Source of the DNA: Streptomyces drozdowiczii
Lineage (GTDB): Bacteria > Actinomycetota > Actinomycetes > Streptomycetales > Streptomycetaceae
Direction of reading: 5' to 3'
NCBI RefSeq assembly: GCF_026167665.1
Contig: NZ_CP098740.1
Span: forward strand, 806,001 to 870,000
Length of the DNA stretch: 64,000 nt
A program made the translations under genes and the position numbers. Below are positions 53,882 through 62,909 of the stretch, one piece after another. The notes beneath the pieces were generated by a model. That model was not told the DNA's origin, searched no databases, and was given only the letters and a program-made list of their open reading frames with translations. How positions within the stretch are numbered: the stretch's first letter is position 1; every line of letters starts with the position of its first letter.

Positions 53882-56115
53882 CCGGGCGCACCGACATCGA
53901 CTCCACCTGGGAGCCGCGCCCCGCCGCCCGCTGGGAGGACGCCTTCCTCGGCGGCAACGGCCGGCACGGTGCCATGGTGTACGGCGACCCGGCCGACGAC
54001 CGGGTGATCGTCAACCATCACAGCCTGGTCCGGCCCAACGGCAGCGAGCATGTCCGGCCGCCCGAGCTTGCGGACCGGCTGGGCCGGCTCCAGAGCGCGC
54101 TGCTCGCCGGGGACACCCTGGCCGCGGAGCACTTCGGCGCGGGCCGGCCGCTGGTGTGGGTGCAGCCCTTCCACCCGGCCTTCCGGACGCGCGTCCGGCC
54201 GGTGCCCGGGAACGCCGCCGACCCGGCCACCGGGTACCGCAGGGCGGTCGACTTCGCCACCGGTGAGATCACCGCCGTCTGCGAGTCGTGGCGCAGCCGC
54301 GTCTTCGTCTCGCGCGCCGACGACGTGATCGTCCAGCACATCACCGGGCCGGGGCTCGCCGTGGACGTGACGCTCGACCACGCCCTGCCCGGCGCCCCGG
54401 CGCGCCTTGCGGTCGGCCGGAGCACGGTGCTCACCCCGGACGGGGCCCGGCTGACGCTGCGCGCGGGCTATCCCGACAGCGACCTCGCCTACACCGGCGC
54501 GACGGTGCTCCGCACGGAGGGCGGGCGGGTCGCGGTGGCGGGCGACGGCGTCCGGGTCGAGGGCGCGCGGGGCCTGTTGCTGCTGACCCGGGTGCGCCGG
54601 CACGCGGGCCACCTGGACCTGGCGGCGGAGTGCGCGGCGCTGCCCGGTGACGGGTATGCCGCGCTGCTGGCCCGGCATGTGGCGCTGCACCGGCCCGCCT
54701 TCGAGCGGGCGGCGCTCACGCTGGACGCGGACCCGGCGGAGCGGGCGCTCCCCGGCTCCGAGTTGCTGCGGTGGCCGGACAGCCCGGCGCTGCTGGAGCG
54801 GCTGTGCGCGGCGGGCCGCTACCACCTGCTGTCGGCGTCCGGGGCCCTGCCGCCCCGGCTGACGGGGCTCTGGACGGGCGACTGGGACACCGCGTGGTCG
54901 GGGGCCTTCACGACGAACGCCAACCTGAACCTCCAGATCGCCTCGGCCGCCGCGGCCGCGCTGCCGGAGGTGTCGGAGGCCCACGCGGCGCTGGTGTACG
55001 GGCAGCTCGCGGACTGGCGGGACAACGCGCGGGCCATCTTCGGGGCGCGCGGCATCGTGGCCCCGTCGCACACGGACGGCGAGTCCGGGCACACCCGCCA
55101 CTACCAGCGCGCCTACCCGCTGCACCTGTGGACGGCCGGCGCGGACTGGCTCCTGGAGCCGCTGATCGAGCACGCGGAGACGACGGGGGCCGAGGACCCC
55201 CGGCTGACCGCCGCCCTGCACGAGACCGCCCTGTTCTACGAGGACTTCCTGACCCGGACCGGCCCGGACGGGCGGGTGGCCGTCGTGCCCTCGTACTCGC
55301 CGGAGAACCGTCCGGCCAACGCGAGCTGGGTCACGGTCGACGCGACGATGGACCTGGCGGCGGCCCGCCACGCGCTCACCGCGTCGGCCGACCGCTCCCC
55401 CGGCGCCCCGGTCGCCGCCCGCCGCCGCGCGCTGGCGGACCGGCTCGCCGACTACCGGGTCAACGAGGACGGCGCGCTCGCCGAGTGGGCGTGGCCGGGG
55501 CTCGCGGAGACGTACGACCACCGCCACCTCAGCCACCTCTACCCGGTGTGGCCGCTGGACGCGATCAACCCGTACGACACACCCGGGCTCTCCGCCGCCG
55601 CGCACCGGGCGCTCGCACTGCGGGGCGCGGAGAACGACTCGGCCCACGGCCATCTCCACCACGCGCTGATCGCGGCCCGGCTGCGGGACAGGGCCCGGGC
55701 CTCGGCGGCGGTCCGGGCGGTCCTCGCGGGCGACTTCTTCCACGACTCGCTGATGAGCGCCCACTACCCGGGCCGCGATGTGTACAACGCGGACGCGGCG
55801 CACGCCCTGCCCGCCGCCGTGATCGAGTCGCTGGTGCAGTCGACCCCGCACCGGCTGGTCCTGCTGCCCGCGCCGCTCGCGGGCTGTCCGGGCGGTGAAC
55901 TGCGCGGTGTGCGTACGCGGTTCGGCGCGACCCTGGACCTGAGCTGGTCGGCCGACGGCACCGCGACGGCGGTCCTCCGCCCGGCGCGCGACGCCCGCGT
56001 CGACGTCCGCACGGGCGACGGCCACACCCTCACCGAAGCCTCCGCCGGCTCCCCCTCGGCTCCCCTGGAGCTGACGGCCGGTGTGGACCGCGTCCTGGAA
56101 CTCCGGCCGCGGTAG
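53878..56115 (+). CDS. GH95 alpha-L-fucosidase-like enzyme
   Basis: The 745-residue protein starts at GTG 53878, overlapping the GH42 stop (GTGA). The GH95 pattern is RWEDAFLGGNGRHGAMVYGD near the N-terminus, then the asparagine pair in GAFTTNANLNLQIASAAAAA (near residue 345), the glutamate region IVAPSHTDGESGHTRHYQRA, and the helical-barrel segment THDHRHLSHLYPVWPLD-like ETYDHRHLSHLYPVWPLDAI. GH95 enzymes cleave alpha-1,2-linked fucose (or galactose) by inversion. The enzyme is cytoplasmic. In xyloglucan, fucose caps galactose, so it would act before GH42. Confidence 0.9.
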   Translation: MTGRTDIDSTWEPRPAARWEDAFLGGNGRHGAMVYGDPADDRVIVNHHSLVRPNGSEHVRPPELADRLGRLQSALLAGDTLAAEHFGAGRPLVWVQPFHPAFRTRVRPVPGNAADPATGYRRAVDFATGEITAVCESWRSRVFVSRADDVIVQHITGPGLAVDVTLDHALPGAPARLAVGRSTVLTPDGARLTLRAGYPDSDLAYTGATVLRTEGGRVAVAGDGVRVEGARGLLLLTRVRRHAGHLDLAAECAALPGDGYAALLARHVALHRPAFERAALTLDADPAERALPGSELLRWPDSPALLERLCAAGRYHLLSASGALPPRLTGLWTGDWDTAWSGAFTTNANLNLQIASAAAAALPEVSEAHAALVYGQLADWRDNARAIFGARGIVAPSHTDGESGHTRHYQRAYPLHLWTAGADWLLEPLIEHAETTGAEDPRLTAALHETALFYEDFLTRTGPDGRVAVVPSYSPENRPANASWVTVDATMDLAAARHALTASADRSPGAPVAARRRALADRLADYRVNEDGALAEWAWPGLAETYDHRHLSHLYPVWPLDAINPYDTPGLSAAAHRALALRGAENDSAHGHLHHALIAARLRDRARASAAVRAVLAGDFFHDSLMSAHYPGRDVYNADAAHALPAAVIESLVQSTPHRLVLLPAPLAGCPGGELRGVRTRFGATLDLSWSADGTATAVLRPARDARVDVRTGDGHTLTEASAGSPSAPLELTAGVDRVLELRPR

Positions 56116-56147
56116 CACCTCCCCCCACCCACCATGGAAGGACGACC

Positions 56148-56855
56148 ATGGCACCACGCACCCTCAACAGGCTGGCCCTGACCCCGGCGGTGGCGCTGGC
56201 GGCGCTCATCGGCTTCGCCGCCGCCCCCGCCCAGGCGGCCGTCTGGTCCTCGTCGGACCAGTGGGGCACGTACACCACCTCCGACAACTACACCCTGTAC
56301 AACAACATCTGGGGCTCCGGCGCGGGCACCCAGTCCATCTGGGCCAACTCCTCGTCGGACTGGGGCGTATGGGCGGACCACCCGAACACCGGTGGCATCA
56401 AGTCGTATCCGAACGCCAAGAAGGTGGTGAACAAGCCGATCGGCTCGCTGTCGTCGCTCACCAGCACGTACAACGTCACCGTCCCGTCGTCCGGCGCGTA
56501 CAACACCTCGTACGACATCTGGGACAGCGACTACGACTACGAGGTCATGCTCTGGGTCAACTACAACGGCGCGGTGGGCCCGTTGGGCACCTCACAGGGC
56601 AATGTGACGCTGGGCGGGCACACCTGGACCGTCTACAAGGGCGACAACGGCGCCAACCAGGTGTTCTCGTTCCTGCGGACCTCGGACTCCACCTCGGGGA
56701 CGGTCGACATCCTGCCGATCCTGAAGTGGATCAAGGACACCAAGGGCTGGTGGGGCAACGAGACCATCGGTGACGTCCAGTTCGGCTACGAGATCACCTC
56801 GTCGGCCGGCGGGCTCGACTTCCGTACGAACGGATTCGGCGTCTCCGCGCGCTGA
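56148..56855 (+). CDS. Secreted GH12 endoglucanase/xyloglucanase
   Basis: The 235-residue protein has a signal peptide (RLALTPAVALAALIGFAAAP, cleaved near AQAA). The mature GH12 jelly roll contains the catalytic pair: nucleophile Glu in DYDYEVMLWVNYNGAVGPLG (near residue 132) and acid/base Glu in QFGYEITSSAGGL (near 214). GH12 enzymes hydrolyse beta-1,4-glucans, and many prefer xyloglucan. As the only secreted hydrolase of the operon it should cut the polymer outside into oligosaccharides for the ABC importer. The start ATG 56148 follows GGAAGGACG. Confidence 0.94.
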   Translation: MAPRTLNRLALTPAVALAALIGFAAAPAQAAVWSSSDQWGTYTTSDNYTLYNNIWGSGAGTQSIWANSSSDWGVWADHPNTGGIKSYPNAKKVVNKPIGSLSSLTSTYNVTVPSSGAYNTSYDIWDSDYDYEVMLWVNYNGAVGPLGTSQGNVTLGGHTWTVYKGDNGANQVFSFLRTSDSTSGTVDILPILKWIKDTKGWWGNETIGDVQFGYEITSSAGGLDFRTNGFGVSAR

Positions 56856-56870
56856 CCCGCGCAGCTGAGG

Positions 56871-56898
56871 AGCCGGCCCCCGCGCGGGGGCCGGCTCA
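56871..56898. terminator. Terminator between GH12 and LacI genes
   Basis: A perfect 12-bp stem GAGCCGGCCCCC with loop GCGC lies 15 bases after the GH12 stop and 4 bases before the convergent LacI stop. Confidence 0.88.
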
Positions 56899-56902
56899 CG
56901 CG

Positions 56903-57910
56903 TCACGCCGGGGCGCGCCCGGTGCTCTCACGCACCGTCAGTTCCGGTGCCAGCAGCTCGACTTCGTCCGTGCCCCGGCCCGACAGCTTGGCGACGACGT
57001 GCTCGACGGAGCGGCGGCCCATCTCCTGCGCCGGTATGGCGACGGAGGTCAGCCGCACCGACGCCTGGGTGGCCACCTGCTCGGGGCAGATCGCCACCAC
57101 CGACACGTCCTCGGGGACGGCCTTGCCCTGCTGGCGCAGCAGGTTGAGCAGCGGCTCCACGGCCGCCTCGTTCTGCACGATGAAGCCGGTCGTGCCGGGG
57201 CGCTCGTCGAATATCCGGGACAGGGTCTGGGCCATCGCCGCGTACCCGCCCTCGCAGGGGCGGTGCAGGACGCGCACGCCGGTCTCCTGCGCCTTGGCGC
57301 GTACACCGTCGACGGTCCGCTCGGCGAAACCGGTGTGGCGCTCGTAGACCGCCGCGGCCTCGCCGATGACGGCGATCTCGCGGTGGCCGAGGCCGGCCAG
57401 ATGCTCCACGCAGAGCGCCCCGGTCGCCTCGAAGTCGAGGTCCACGCAGGTCAGTCCGGTGGTGTCGGCGGGCAGGCCGATCAGGACGGCGGCCCGGTCC
57501 GCCTCGCGCAGCAGCGGCAGCCGCTCGTCGTGCAGCTCCACGTCCATCAGGATCATCGCGTCGGCCAGCGAGCTGCCCGCGATCCGCCGCACGGCGGCCG
57601 GTCCCTCCTCACCGGTGAGGAGGAGGACGTCGTAGCCGTGGGTGCGGGCGGTGGTGGCGACCGCGATGGCGATCTCCATCATCACGGGCACGTACATGTC
57701 GGTGCGCAGCGGCACCATCAGCGCGATGATGTTGGACCGGCTGCTGGCGAGCGCCCGGGCCCCGGCGTTGGGGTGGTAGCCGAGCTGCTGGATGCTCTGC
57801 TCGACGCGCTCGCGGGTGGCGACGGAGATGGAGCGCTTCCCGCTGAGGACGTAGCTCACCGTGCTCGCGGAGACTCCGGCGTGCTGCGCGACCTCGGCCA
57901 GGGTGACCAC
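56903..57910 (-). CDS. LacI-family repressor of the xyloglucan locus
   Basis: The 335-residue protein starts at GTG 57910 (GGGAG upstream). The LacI helix-turn-helix and hinge are VTLAEVAQHAGVSASTVSYV, then LSGKRSISVATRERVEQSIQ and YHPNAGARALASSRS. A periplasmic-binding-like sensor follows (IIALMVPLRTDMYVPVMMEI, LADAMILMDVELHDERLPLL, VEHLAGLGHREIAVIGEAAA). Two TCGAAGCGCTTCGA-type operators lie upstream of its own gene and two at the divergent GH3/importer region, so it is the probable autoregulated repressor, released by an oligosaccharide inducer. Confidence 0.93.
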   Translation of the reverse strand: MVTLAEVAQHAGVSASTVSYVLSGKRSISVATRERVEQSIQQLGYHPNAGARALASSRSNIIALMVPLRTDMYVPVMMEIAIAVATTARTHGYDVLLLTGEEGPAAVRRIAGSSLADAMILMDVELHDERLPLLREADRAAVLIGLPADTTGLTCVDLDFEATGALCVEHLAGLGHREIAVIGEAAAVYERHTGFAERTVDGVRAKAQETGVRVLHRPCEGGYAAMAQTLSRIFDERPGTTGFIVQNEAAVEPLLNLLRQQGKAVPEDVSVVAICPEQVATQASVRLTSVAIPAQEMGRRSVEHVVAKLSGRGTDEVELLAPELTVRESTGRAPA

Positions 57911-57935
57911 GGAACTCCCTCACGGTCGAATTCGG

Positions 57936-57947
57936 CGAAGCGCTTCG
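57936..57947. promoter_or_regulatory. LacI operator CGAAGCGCTTCG (3)
   Basis: A 12-base perfect core of the same palindrome (the first outer T is replaced), only 25 bases upstream of the LacI start, so it overlaps the probable promoter or leader and suits autoregulation. Confidence 0.8.
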
Positions 57948-58023
57948 ACTCCGCTCCCTCCAGTCGTGACGTGGAGAGACAGCGCGAGCCTAGCCCTGCC
58001 GTGACAGCATGTCCAGACCACTG

Positions 58024-58037
58024 TCGAAGCGCTTCGA
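58024..58037. promoter_or_regulatory. LacI operator TCGAAGCGCTTCGA (4)
   Basis: Full 14-base palindrome, 114 bases upstream of the LacI start and 65 bases beyond the end of the CYP154-like gene. With site 3 it may allow looping or stronger autorepression. Confidence 0.8.
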
Positions 58038-58101
58038 CACGCGGGGAGGCTGCCGTCTACCGCAACGATAGGCCCGTCGGCCGCTTCCCCGTCACACCGG
58101 C

Positions 58102-59354
58102 TCAGCCGCCGAGCAGGACGGGGAAGGACTCCATGTCGTTCTGCGTCATCACCGGGAGCTTGCGCAGCTCGGCGTCGGGGATCGCGAGCCGCAGGTCCGG
58201 GAAGCGCGCGAAGAGCGCCGGGAGGGCGATGCCCGCCTCGACCCGGGAGAGCCCGGCGCCGGGGCAGATGTGCGGGCCGTGCCCGAAGGTGATGTGCCGG
58301 ATCGGGGTGGGGCGCGTGATGTCGAAGGAGTCGGCGTCGGGGCCGTGCTGCTCGGGGTCGCGGCCGATCACCCGGTACGAGATGACCACGCCCTCGCCCT
58401 TGGCGATGACGGCGTCACCGACCTGGATGTCCTCGGTGGCGAACCGCATGAGCAGATGGGTGGTCGGGGTGTCCCAGCGCAGGGTCTCCTCGATGACGGT
58501 GTCCCAGGGCACCTCGCCGTCGAGGACCATCCGGAGCTGGTCGGGATGGGCGAGCAGGGCGCGTACGGCGTTGAGGATGAGCCCGATCGTGGTCTCGTGC
58601 CCGGCGGCGACCATGGCCTTGAGGTTGCCGACGACCTCCTCCTCGGTCAGCGGCTCGCCGCCCTCCTCGGCCAGGATCAGCGCGGACGTCAGGTCGTCCG
58701 TGGGGCGCGCGGTCTTCTCGCGTACGAGTCCGGCGTAGAAGACGTCCAGGTCGGCGAGGAGCGCCAGCCGCTCGTCCTGCGGGGTGAGCATGGAGAAGAA
58801 CTTCTTGTACTGACGGGTCAGCATGGCGTTCTCGGCCGGGTCGACCCCCATCAGCATGCCGACGACCCGCATGGGCAGCGGCTGGGCGAACACCGACTTG
58901 AGGTCCACCACGGCCCCGTCCCGGCCGCCCTCCTCCAGCGCGTCCAGCAGCTCGGCGGTGAACTTCTCGATGGCGGGGCGTATCGCCTCCAGGCGGCGGG
59001 GCGTGAGTGCCTGGGAGGTCTTGGTGCGCAGCCTGCGGTGCTCGGCGCCGTCGACGGTGAACATGGACCGCCCGGCGTCGATCATGCCGATGAGCGGCCA
59101 GGCGTGCGTCACCTCGCCGCTCTGCCAGAGCCCCAGGCGTCGATGTCCTTGACCAGGCGCGGGTCGACCAGGAGCCGCCGGGCGTCCGCGTGCCGGGTGA
59201 GGGTCCACGCCGGGACGCCGAGGAGTTCGATCCGGGCCAGCGCTCCGGCGTCGCGCAGCCGGGCGGTCTCGCCGTCGAGGTCCTGGACCATCGGGTCGAT
59301 GACGACGGCGGCACCCGGCCGGGCCGCGGCCTGGGCGGCATGGGGGCAGGTCAC
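58102..59354 (-). CDS. CYP154-like cytochrome P450 (frameshifted)
   Basis: The N-terminus starts at GTG 59354, overlapping the CYP157-like stop (GTGA), and reads to LVDPRLVKDIDAWG. One G missing from the GGGG run (CCCC on the plus strand, 59131-59134) shifts the frame; with it LWQSGEVTHAWPLIGMIDAG continues, 417 residues in all. This P450 is canonical: I-helix MVAAGHETTIGLI, K-helix EETLRWDTPTTHLLMR with ExxR, heme loop ITFGHGPHICPGAGLSRVEA. Streptomycete CYP154 enzymes are hydroxylases and often follow a CYP157 gene, as here. Substrate unknown. Confidence 0.87.
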
Positions 59355-60646
59355 GAGAGGTCTCCTGTCGTGCGTACGGGGGTGAACCGGACGGGGAGCG
59401 TGGTGTTGCCGCGCAGGAAGGGGGAGGGCCGCCGGACCAGGTCCTCGACGGCGACGTCGAGCCGGAGGTCGGGCAGCCGGTCGAGCAGCACCTCGATGCC
59501 GGTCCTGGCGATGATCTCGGCGATCTCCTGGGCGGGGAACGGGCACCGGTACTCGCCGTGACTGAAGGCCAGGTGGGCGCCGTTGCCGCCGTGGGCGGGG
59601 CCCGCGCCGCCGGAGAGCCCCTGGCGGATCAGCGGGTCGGTGTTGGCGGCGCCGAGCCCGAGGAGCAGCATGTCGCCGGCCCGGATGCGCTGCCCGCCCA
59701 GCTGGGTGTCGCGGGCGGCCCAGCGGCCGGCCAGGATCTGGGTGGGGGTGTCCTCCCACAGCACCTCGTTCATGGCCTCGCCGATGCTGCGCCGGCCGCC
59801 GGCCATGGAGTCGGCGAACTCGTCCTCGGTGAGCATCAGCCGGACCGAGTTGCTGATCCAGTCGGCGGTCGGGAGGTGCCCGGCGGCCGTGATCGCCATC
59901 AGGTCGAGCGTGTACTCCTCGTCGGTGAACTCCTCGGGGTACGCGAGCATCCGGGAGGCCACGTCGTCGCCCGGCTCGGCCCGCTTCGCGGCGAGCAGCC
60001 GGGCCATGTGCTCCCCGAACCGCTGGTGGGCGCTCTGCGCCTCCGGTCCGCCGTCCGCGAGGTCCTTCAGGACGCGCGCGATGGCGGCGCCCTCCTCGTC
60101 GGGGAAGCCGACGAGCCGGGCCAGGACGAGCACGGGCAGCGGTTCGCAGAACTCCGCGACGAGGTCGGCGGTGCCCCGGGCGCACACCGCGTCGATCAGC
60201 CGGTCGGCCAGCTGCTCGCAGTGCTGCCGGATGCGGAACGGGTCGGCGGCTTCGAGGGCGGGGGTCACCATGCGGGCGTGCCGCTGGTGCTCCTTGCCCG
60301 CGCTGAAGTAGAGGGACGGCAGGGGGCGCCCGACCATCGGCAGCAGCGGCCAGTCGTCGGGGACGTTCGGCCACTGGTTCCAGAGGCCGACGTCGCGCGG
60401 GAACAGCTCACCGTCGCTGGTGACCCGGTGGAGCTCCCGGTAGCCGATGACCAGCCAGGCCGGGAAGCCGCCGAGGAGTTCGACGGGGACGACCGGCCCG
60501 TGGTCGCGGCGCATCGCGCGGTAGACGCTCCGGGGCTCGGTCTGGAAGCCGGGTCCCCAGAGCGGGACGGCGCCGGCGTGTGCCGGGCAGCCGGAAGGGG
60601 CGTCCGTGGACACCGGCGCGGACTCGGCCGGGGAGGGGCGCGTCAT
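59351..60646 (-). CDS. CYP157-like cytochrome P450 lacking the EXXR arginine
   Basis: The 431-residue protein starts at ATG 60646. The heme loop is HLAFSHGEYRCPFPAQEIAE, with Cys intact but a Phe-Pro insertion-like variation after it. The K-helix reads EAMNEVLWEDTPTQILAGRW: Trp replaces the Arg of EXXR. The I-helix ITAAGHLPTADWI lacks the acidic-Thr pair. These departures match the CYP157 family. It is coupled to the CYP154-like gene by GTGA overlap, the order seen in conservon-type P450 pairs, but no conservon genes are adjacent here. Confidence 0.9.
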   Translation of the reverse strand: MTRPSPAESAPVSTDAPSGCPAHAGAVPLWGPGFQTEPRSVYRAMRRDHGPVVPVELLGGFPAWLVIGYRELHRVTSDGELFPRDVGLWNQWPNVPDDWPLLPMVGRPLPSLYFSAGKEHQRHARMVTPALEAADPFRIRQHCEQLADRLIDAVCARGTADLVAEFCEPLPVLVLARLVGFPDEEGAAIARVLKDLADGGPEAQSAHQRFGEHMARLLAAKRAEPGDDVASRMLAYPEEFTDEEYTLDLMAITAAGHLPTADWISNSVRLMLTEDEFADSMAGGRRSIGEAMNEVLWEDTPTQILAGRWAARDTQLGGQRIRAGDMLLLGLGAANTDPLIRQGLSGGAGPAHGGNGAHLAFSHGEYRCPFPAQEIAEIIARTGIEVLLDRLPDLRLDVAVEDLVRRPSPFLRGNTTLPVRFTPVRTTGDLS

Positions 60647-60793
60647 GAATCCTGACTCCTGTGGCGAACGACGGCACGCGCCACGATCACGCGGTCAACT
60701 CCCGCTCACTATAAGGATTTTATGAGCAGCAGGATGGTCATTCGCGTTCAATCCCGAACCCTGGGCGGTCGCCCGGCCGGTCCGCGCGGAGCC
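60647..60793. promoter_or_regulatory. Promoter region of the P450 pair
   Basis: This 147-base gap contains a short AT-rich island (60708-60724: ACTATAAGG then ATTTTATG). Read on the minus strand it offers TATAGT as a -10-like hexamer about 60 bases before the P450 start. No other feature is seen. Confidence 0.4.
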
Positions 60794-62860
60794 TCAGCCG
60801 GTGCGCAGCCCCGGATCGCTCACCCCGGGCGCCCCGGTCTCGACGTGCCCGGCGAAGCGCCGCAGGAAGGTGGCGTCCGCGTCGCTCGTGACGGTGACGT
60901 CGTACCAGCGCTTGCTGCGGCGCAGGTCGAGCGTCTGCCTCACGGTCTGCCCGGGTCGCACGGTGACCGCCCGCACCTCTCCCCCGTAGGCGGCGGCGCC
61001 GCGCAGGGTCAGCCGGACGGAGCCGGTGCCGGTGTGGGTGAGCGTGAGGTCGAGATGGCCGGTCGCGGTGTTGTGGCGGGCCGTCACCTCGGGGCCCGCG
61101 GCCTTGCCGGGGTTGCGGAAGGAGCGCAGGAAGCCGTTCGGGCCGTGGACGGTGAGGTCGGTGACGCCCTGGGAGTACGCGGTGTTCCAGGTGTCCCCGA
61201 CCGTGGCGCCCGCGTGCGTGGTGTAGGTCCAGGGGCCGTCCGTACGGTTGCCGGACGTCACGAGGAACTGCGCGCCGGCCGCCGGTCCCCCGCCGAAGGT
61301 GAGCCGGAAGGTGCCGGCGGCCGGGTCGGCGGCCCCGTCCACCAGCGGCACGTAGGGCAGCGGGCGGGTGGGCCGCGAGCCGGGCTCCTGCTTCGGCACG
61401 GCTCCGGTGGCGGGCGGGACGGGCCGGTAGTCGGGGTGCCGGTCGCCGTCCGGGGGCTCGTAGGCGGCGGTGGACGGCAGTTCGGGCGCGGCGGGGTCCG
61501 TACGCCCGAAGTCGAAGGCGGAGGTGAGGTCGCCGCAGACGGCCCGCCGCCAGGGCGAGATGTTCGGCTCGTGCACCCCGAAACGCCGCTCCATGAACCG
61601 GATGACGGAGGTGTGGTCGAAGACCTCGGAGCAGGCGTAGCCGCCGGTGCTCCACGGCGACACCACGGTCATCGGCACCCGCTGGCCGAGGCCGTAGGGG
61701 CCCGCCGCGTAGCGCAGGTCGCCCGGGAAGTAGTCGGCGGCGGTGTCCACGGTGGACAGTCCCTGCGCGGGACCGGACGGGACGTACGGCGGCACGACGT
61801 GGTCGAAGAACCCGTCGTTCTCGTCGTAGGTGATGAACAGGGCGGTACGGCCCCACACCTCCGGGTCCGAGGTGAGCGCGTCCAGCACCTGCGCGATGTA
61901 CCAGGCGCCGTAGTTCGCGGGCCAGTTGGGGTGTTCGCTGTACGCCTCGGGCGCCACGATCCAGGACACCGAGGGGAGCGTCCCGGCCTCGATGTCGGCC
62001 TTCAGGTCGTCCAGCAGACCGCCCCCGTTCCTCAGGTCGCTGCCGGTGCGGGCCTTGTCGTACAGGGCGTCGCCGGGCCGGGCGTCGCGGTAGGAGTTGA
62101 AGTACAGCAGCGAGTTGTCGCCGTAGGTGCCCCGGTAGGCGTCACCGATCCACCCCCAGGACCCGGCGGCGTCGAGCCCGTCGCCGATGTCCTGGTACAC
62201 CTTCCACGACACCCCGGCCTCTTCCAGGCGCTCCGGGTAGGTCGTCCAGCCGTATCCGCGCTCGTCGTTGCCCAGCTCGGGCCCGCCGCCGGCGCCGTCG
62301 TTGCCGGTGTAGCCGCTCCACAGGTAGTAGCGGTTGGGGTCGGTCGAGCCGATGAACGAGCAGTGGTACGCGTCGCAGACGGTGAACGCGTCGGCGAGCG
62401 CGTAGTGGAACGGGATGTCGTCCCGGGTGAGGTGGGCCATGGTGGTCGCCGTCTTGGCGGGCACCCACTGGTCGTAGGCGCCCTTGTTGAACGCCCGGTG
62501 GCCGCCCGCCCAGTCGTGGTTCAGGTCCTGGAGGAACTGCATCCCGAGCTTGTCGGCCGGCGGCCGGAACGGCAGCACCTCCTTGCCCGCCGCGTCCGCC
62601 TGGTGCCACACCGGTTTGCCGCTGGGCAGCGTGACGGGGCGCGGGTCGCCGTAGCCCCGTACGCCCTTCATCGTCCCGAAGTAGTGGTCGAAGGAACGGT
62701 TCTCCTGCATCAGGACGACGATGTGCTCGACGTCCTTGATGGTGCCCGTCCGCCCTCGCGCGGGGAGGGTGGCGGCGCGGGCGATGCTGCTCGACAGGGC
62801 GGTGAGGGCGACGGAGCCCCCGGCGAGCTTCAGGAGCCGGCGGCGGTCGAGTTCTGCCAT
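60794..62860 (-). CDS. Phosphocholine-specific phospholipase C, Tat-exported
   Basis: The 688-residue protein starts at ATG 62860. A twin-arginine signal is present (DRRRLLKLAGGSVALTALSS). The phosphoesterase domain contains HIVVLMQENRSFDHYFGTMK, the nucleophile/metal region common to PC-PLC and acid phosphatase AcpA, then TDPNRYYLWSGYTGNDGAGG and TYDENDGFFDHVVPPYVPSG. Two C-terminal beta domains of the PLC family (DUF756) follow (GTFRLTFGGGPAAGAQFLVT, VTARHNTATGHLDLTLTHTG). It is exported and hydrolyses phosphatidylcholine or related phosphodiesters, often in response to phosphate limitation; I see no clear PHO box. Confidence 0.94.
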   Translation of the reverse strand: MAELDRRRLLKLAGGSVALTALSSSIARAATLPARGRTGTIKDVEHIVVLMQENRSFDHYFGTMKGVRGYGDPRPVTLPSGKPVWHQADAAGKEVLPFRPPADKLGMQFLQDLNHDWAGGHRAFNKGAYDQWVPAKTATTMAHLTRDDIPFHYALADAFTVCDAYHCSFIGSTDPNRYYLWSGYTGNDGAGGGPELGNDERGYGWTTYPERLEEAGVSWKVYQDIGDGLDAAGSWGWIGDAYRGTYGDNSLLYFNSYRDARPGDALYDKARTGSDLRNGGGLLDDLKADIEAGTLPSVSWIVAPEAYSEHPNWPANYGAWYIAQVLDALTSDPEVWGRTALFITYDENDGFFDHVVPPYVPSGPAQGLSTVDTAADYFPGDLRYAAGPYGLGQRVPMTVVSPWSTGGYACSEVFDHTSVIRFMERRFGVHEPNISPWRRAVCGDLTSAFDFGRTDPAAPELPSTAAYEPPDGDRHPDYRPVPPATGAVPKQEPGSRPTRPLPYVPLVDGAADPAAGTFRLTFGGGPAAGAQFLVTSGNRTDGPWTYTTHAGATVGDTWNTAYSQGVTDLTVHGPNGFLRSFRNPGKAAGPEVTARHNTATGHLDLTLTHTGTGSVRLTLRGAAAYGGEVRAVTVRPGQTVRQTLDLRRSKRWYDVTVTSDADATFLRRFAGHVETGAPGVSDPGLRTG

Positions 62861-62909
62861 GGAGGGGAACCTTCGCAGTGGGGGATGGAAGACCGAACAG
62901 TCGGCGAAC

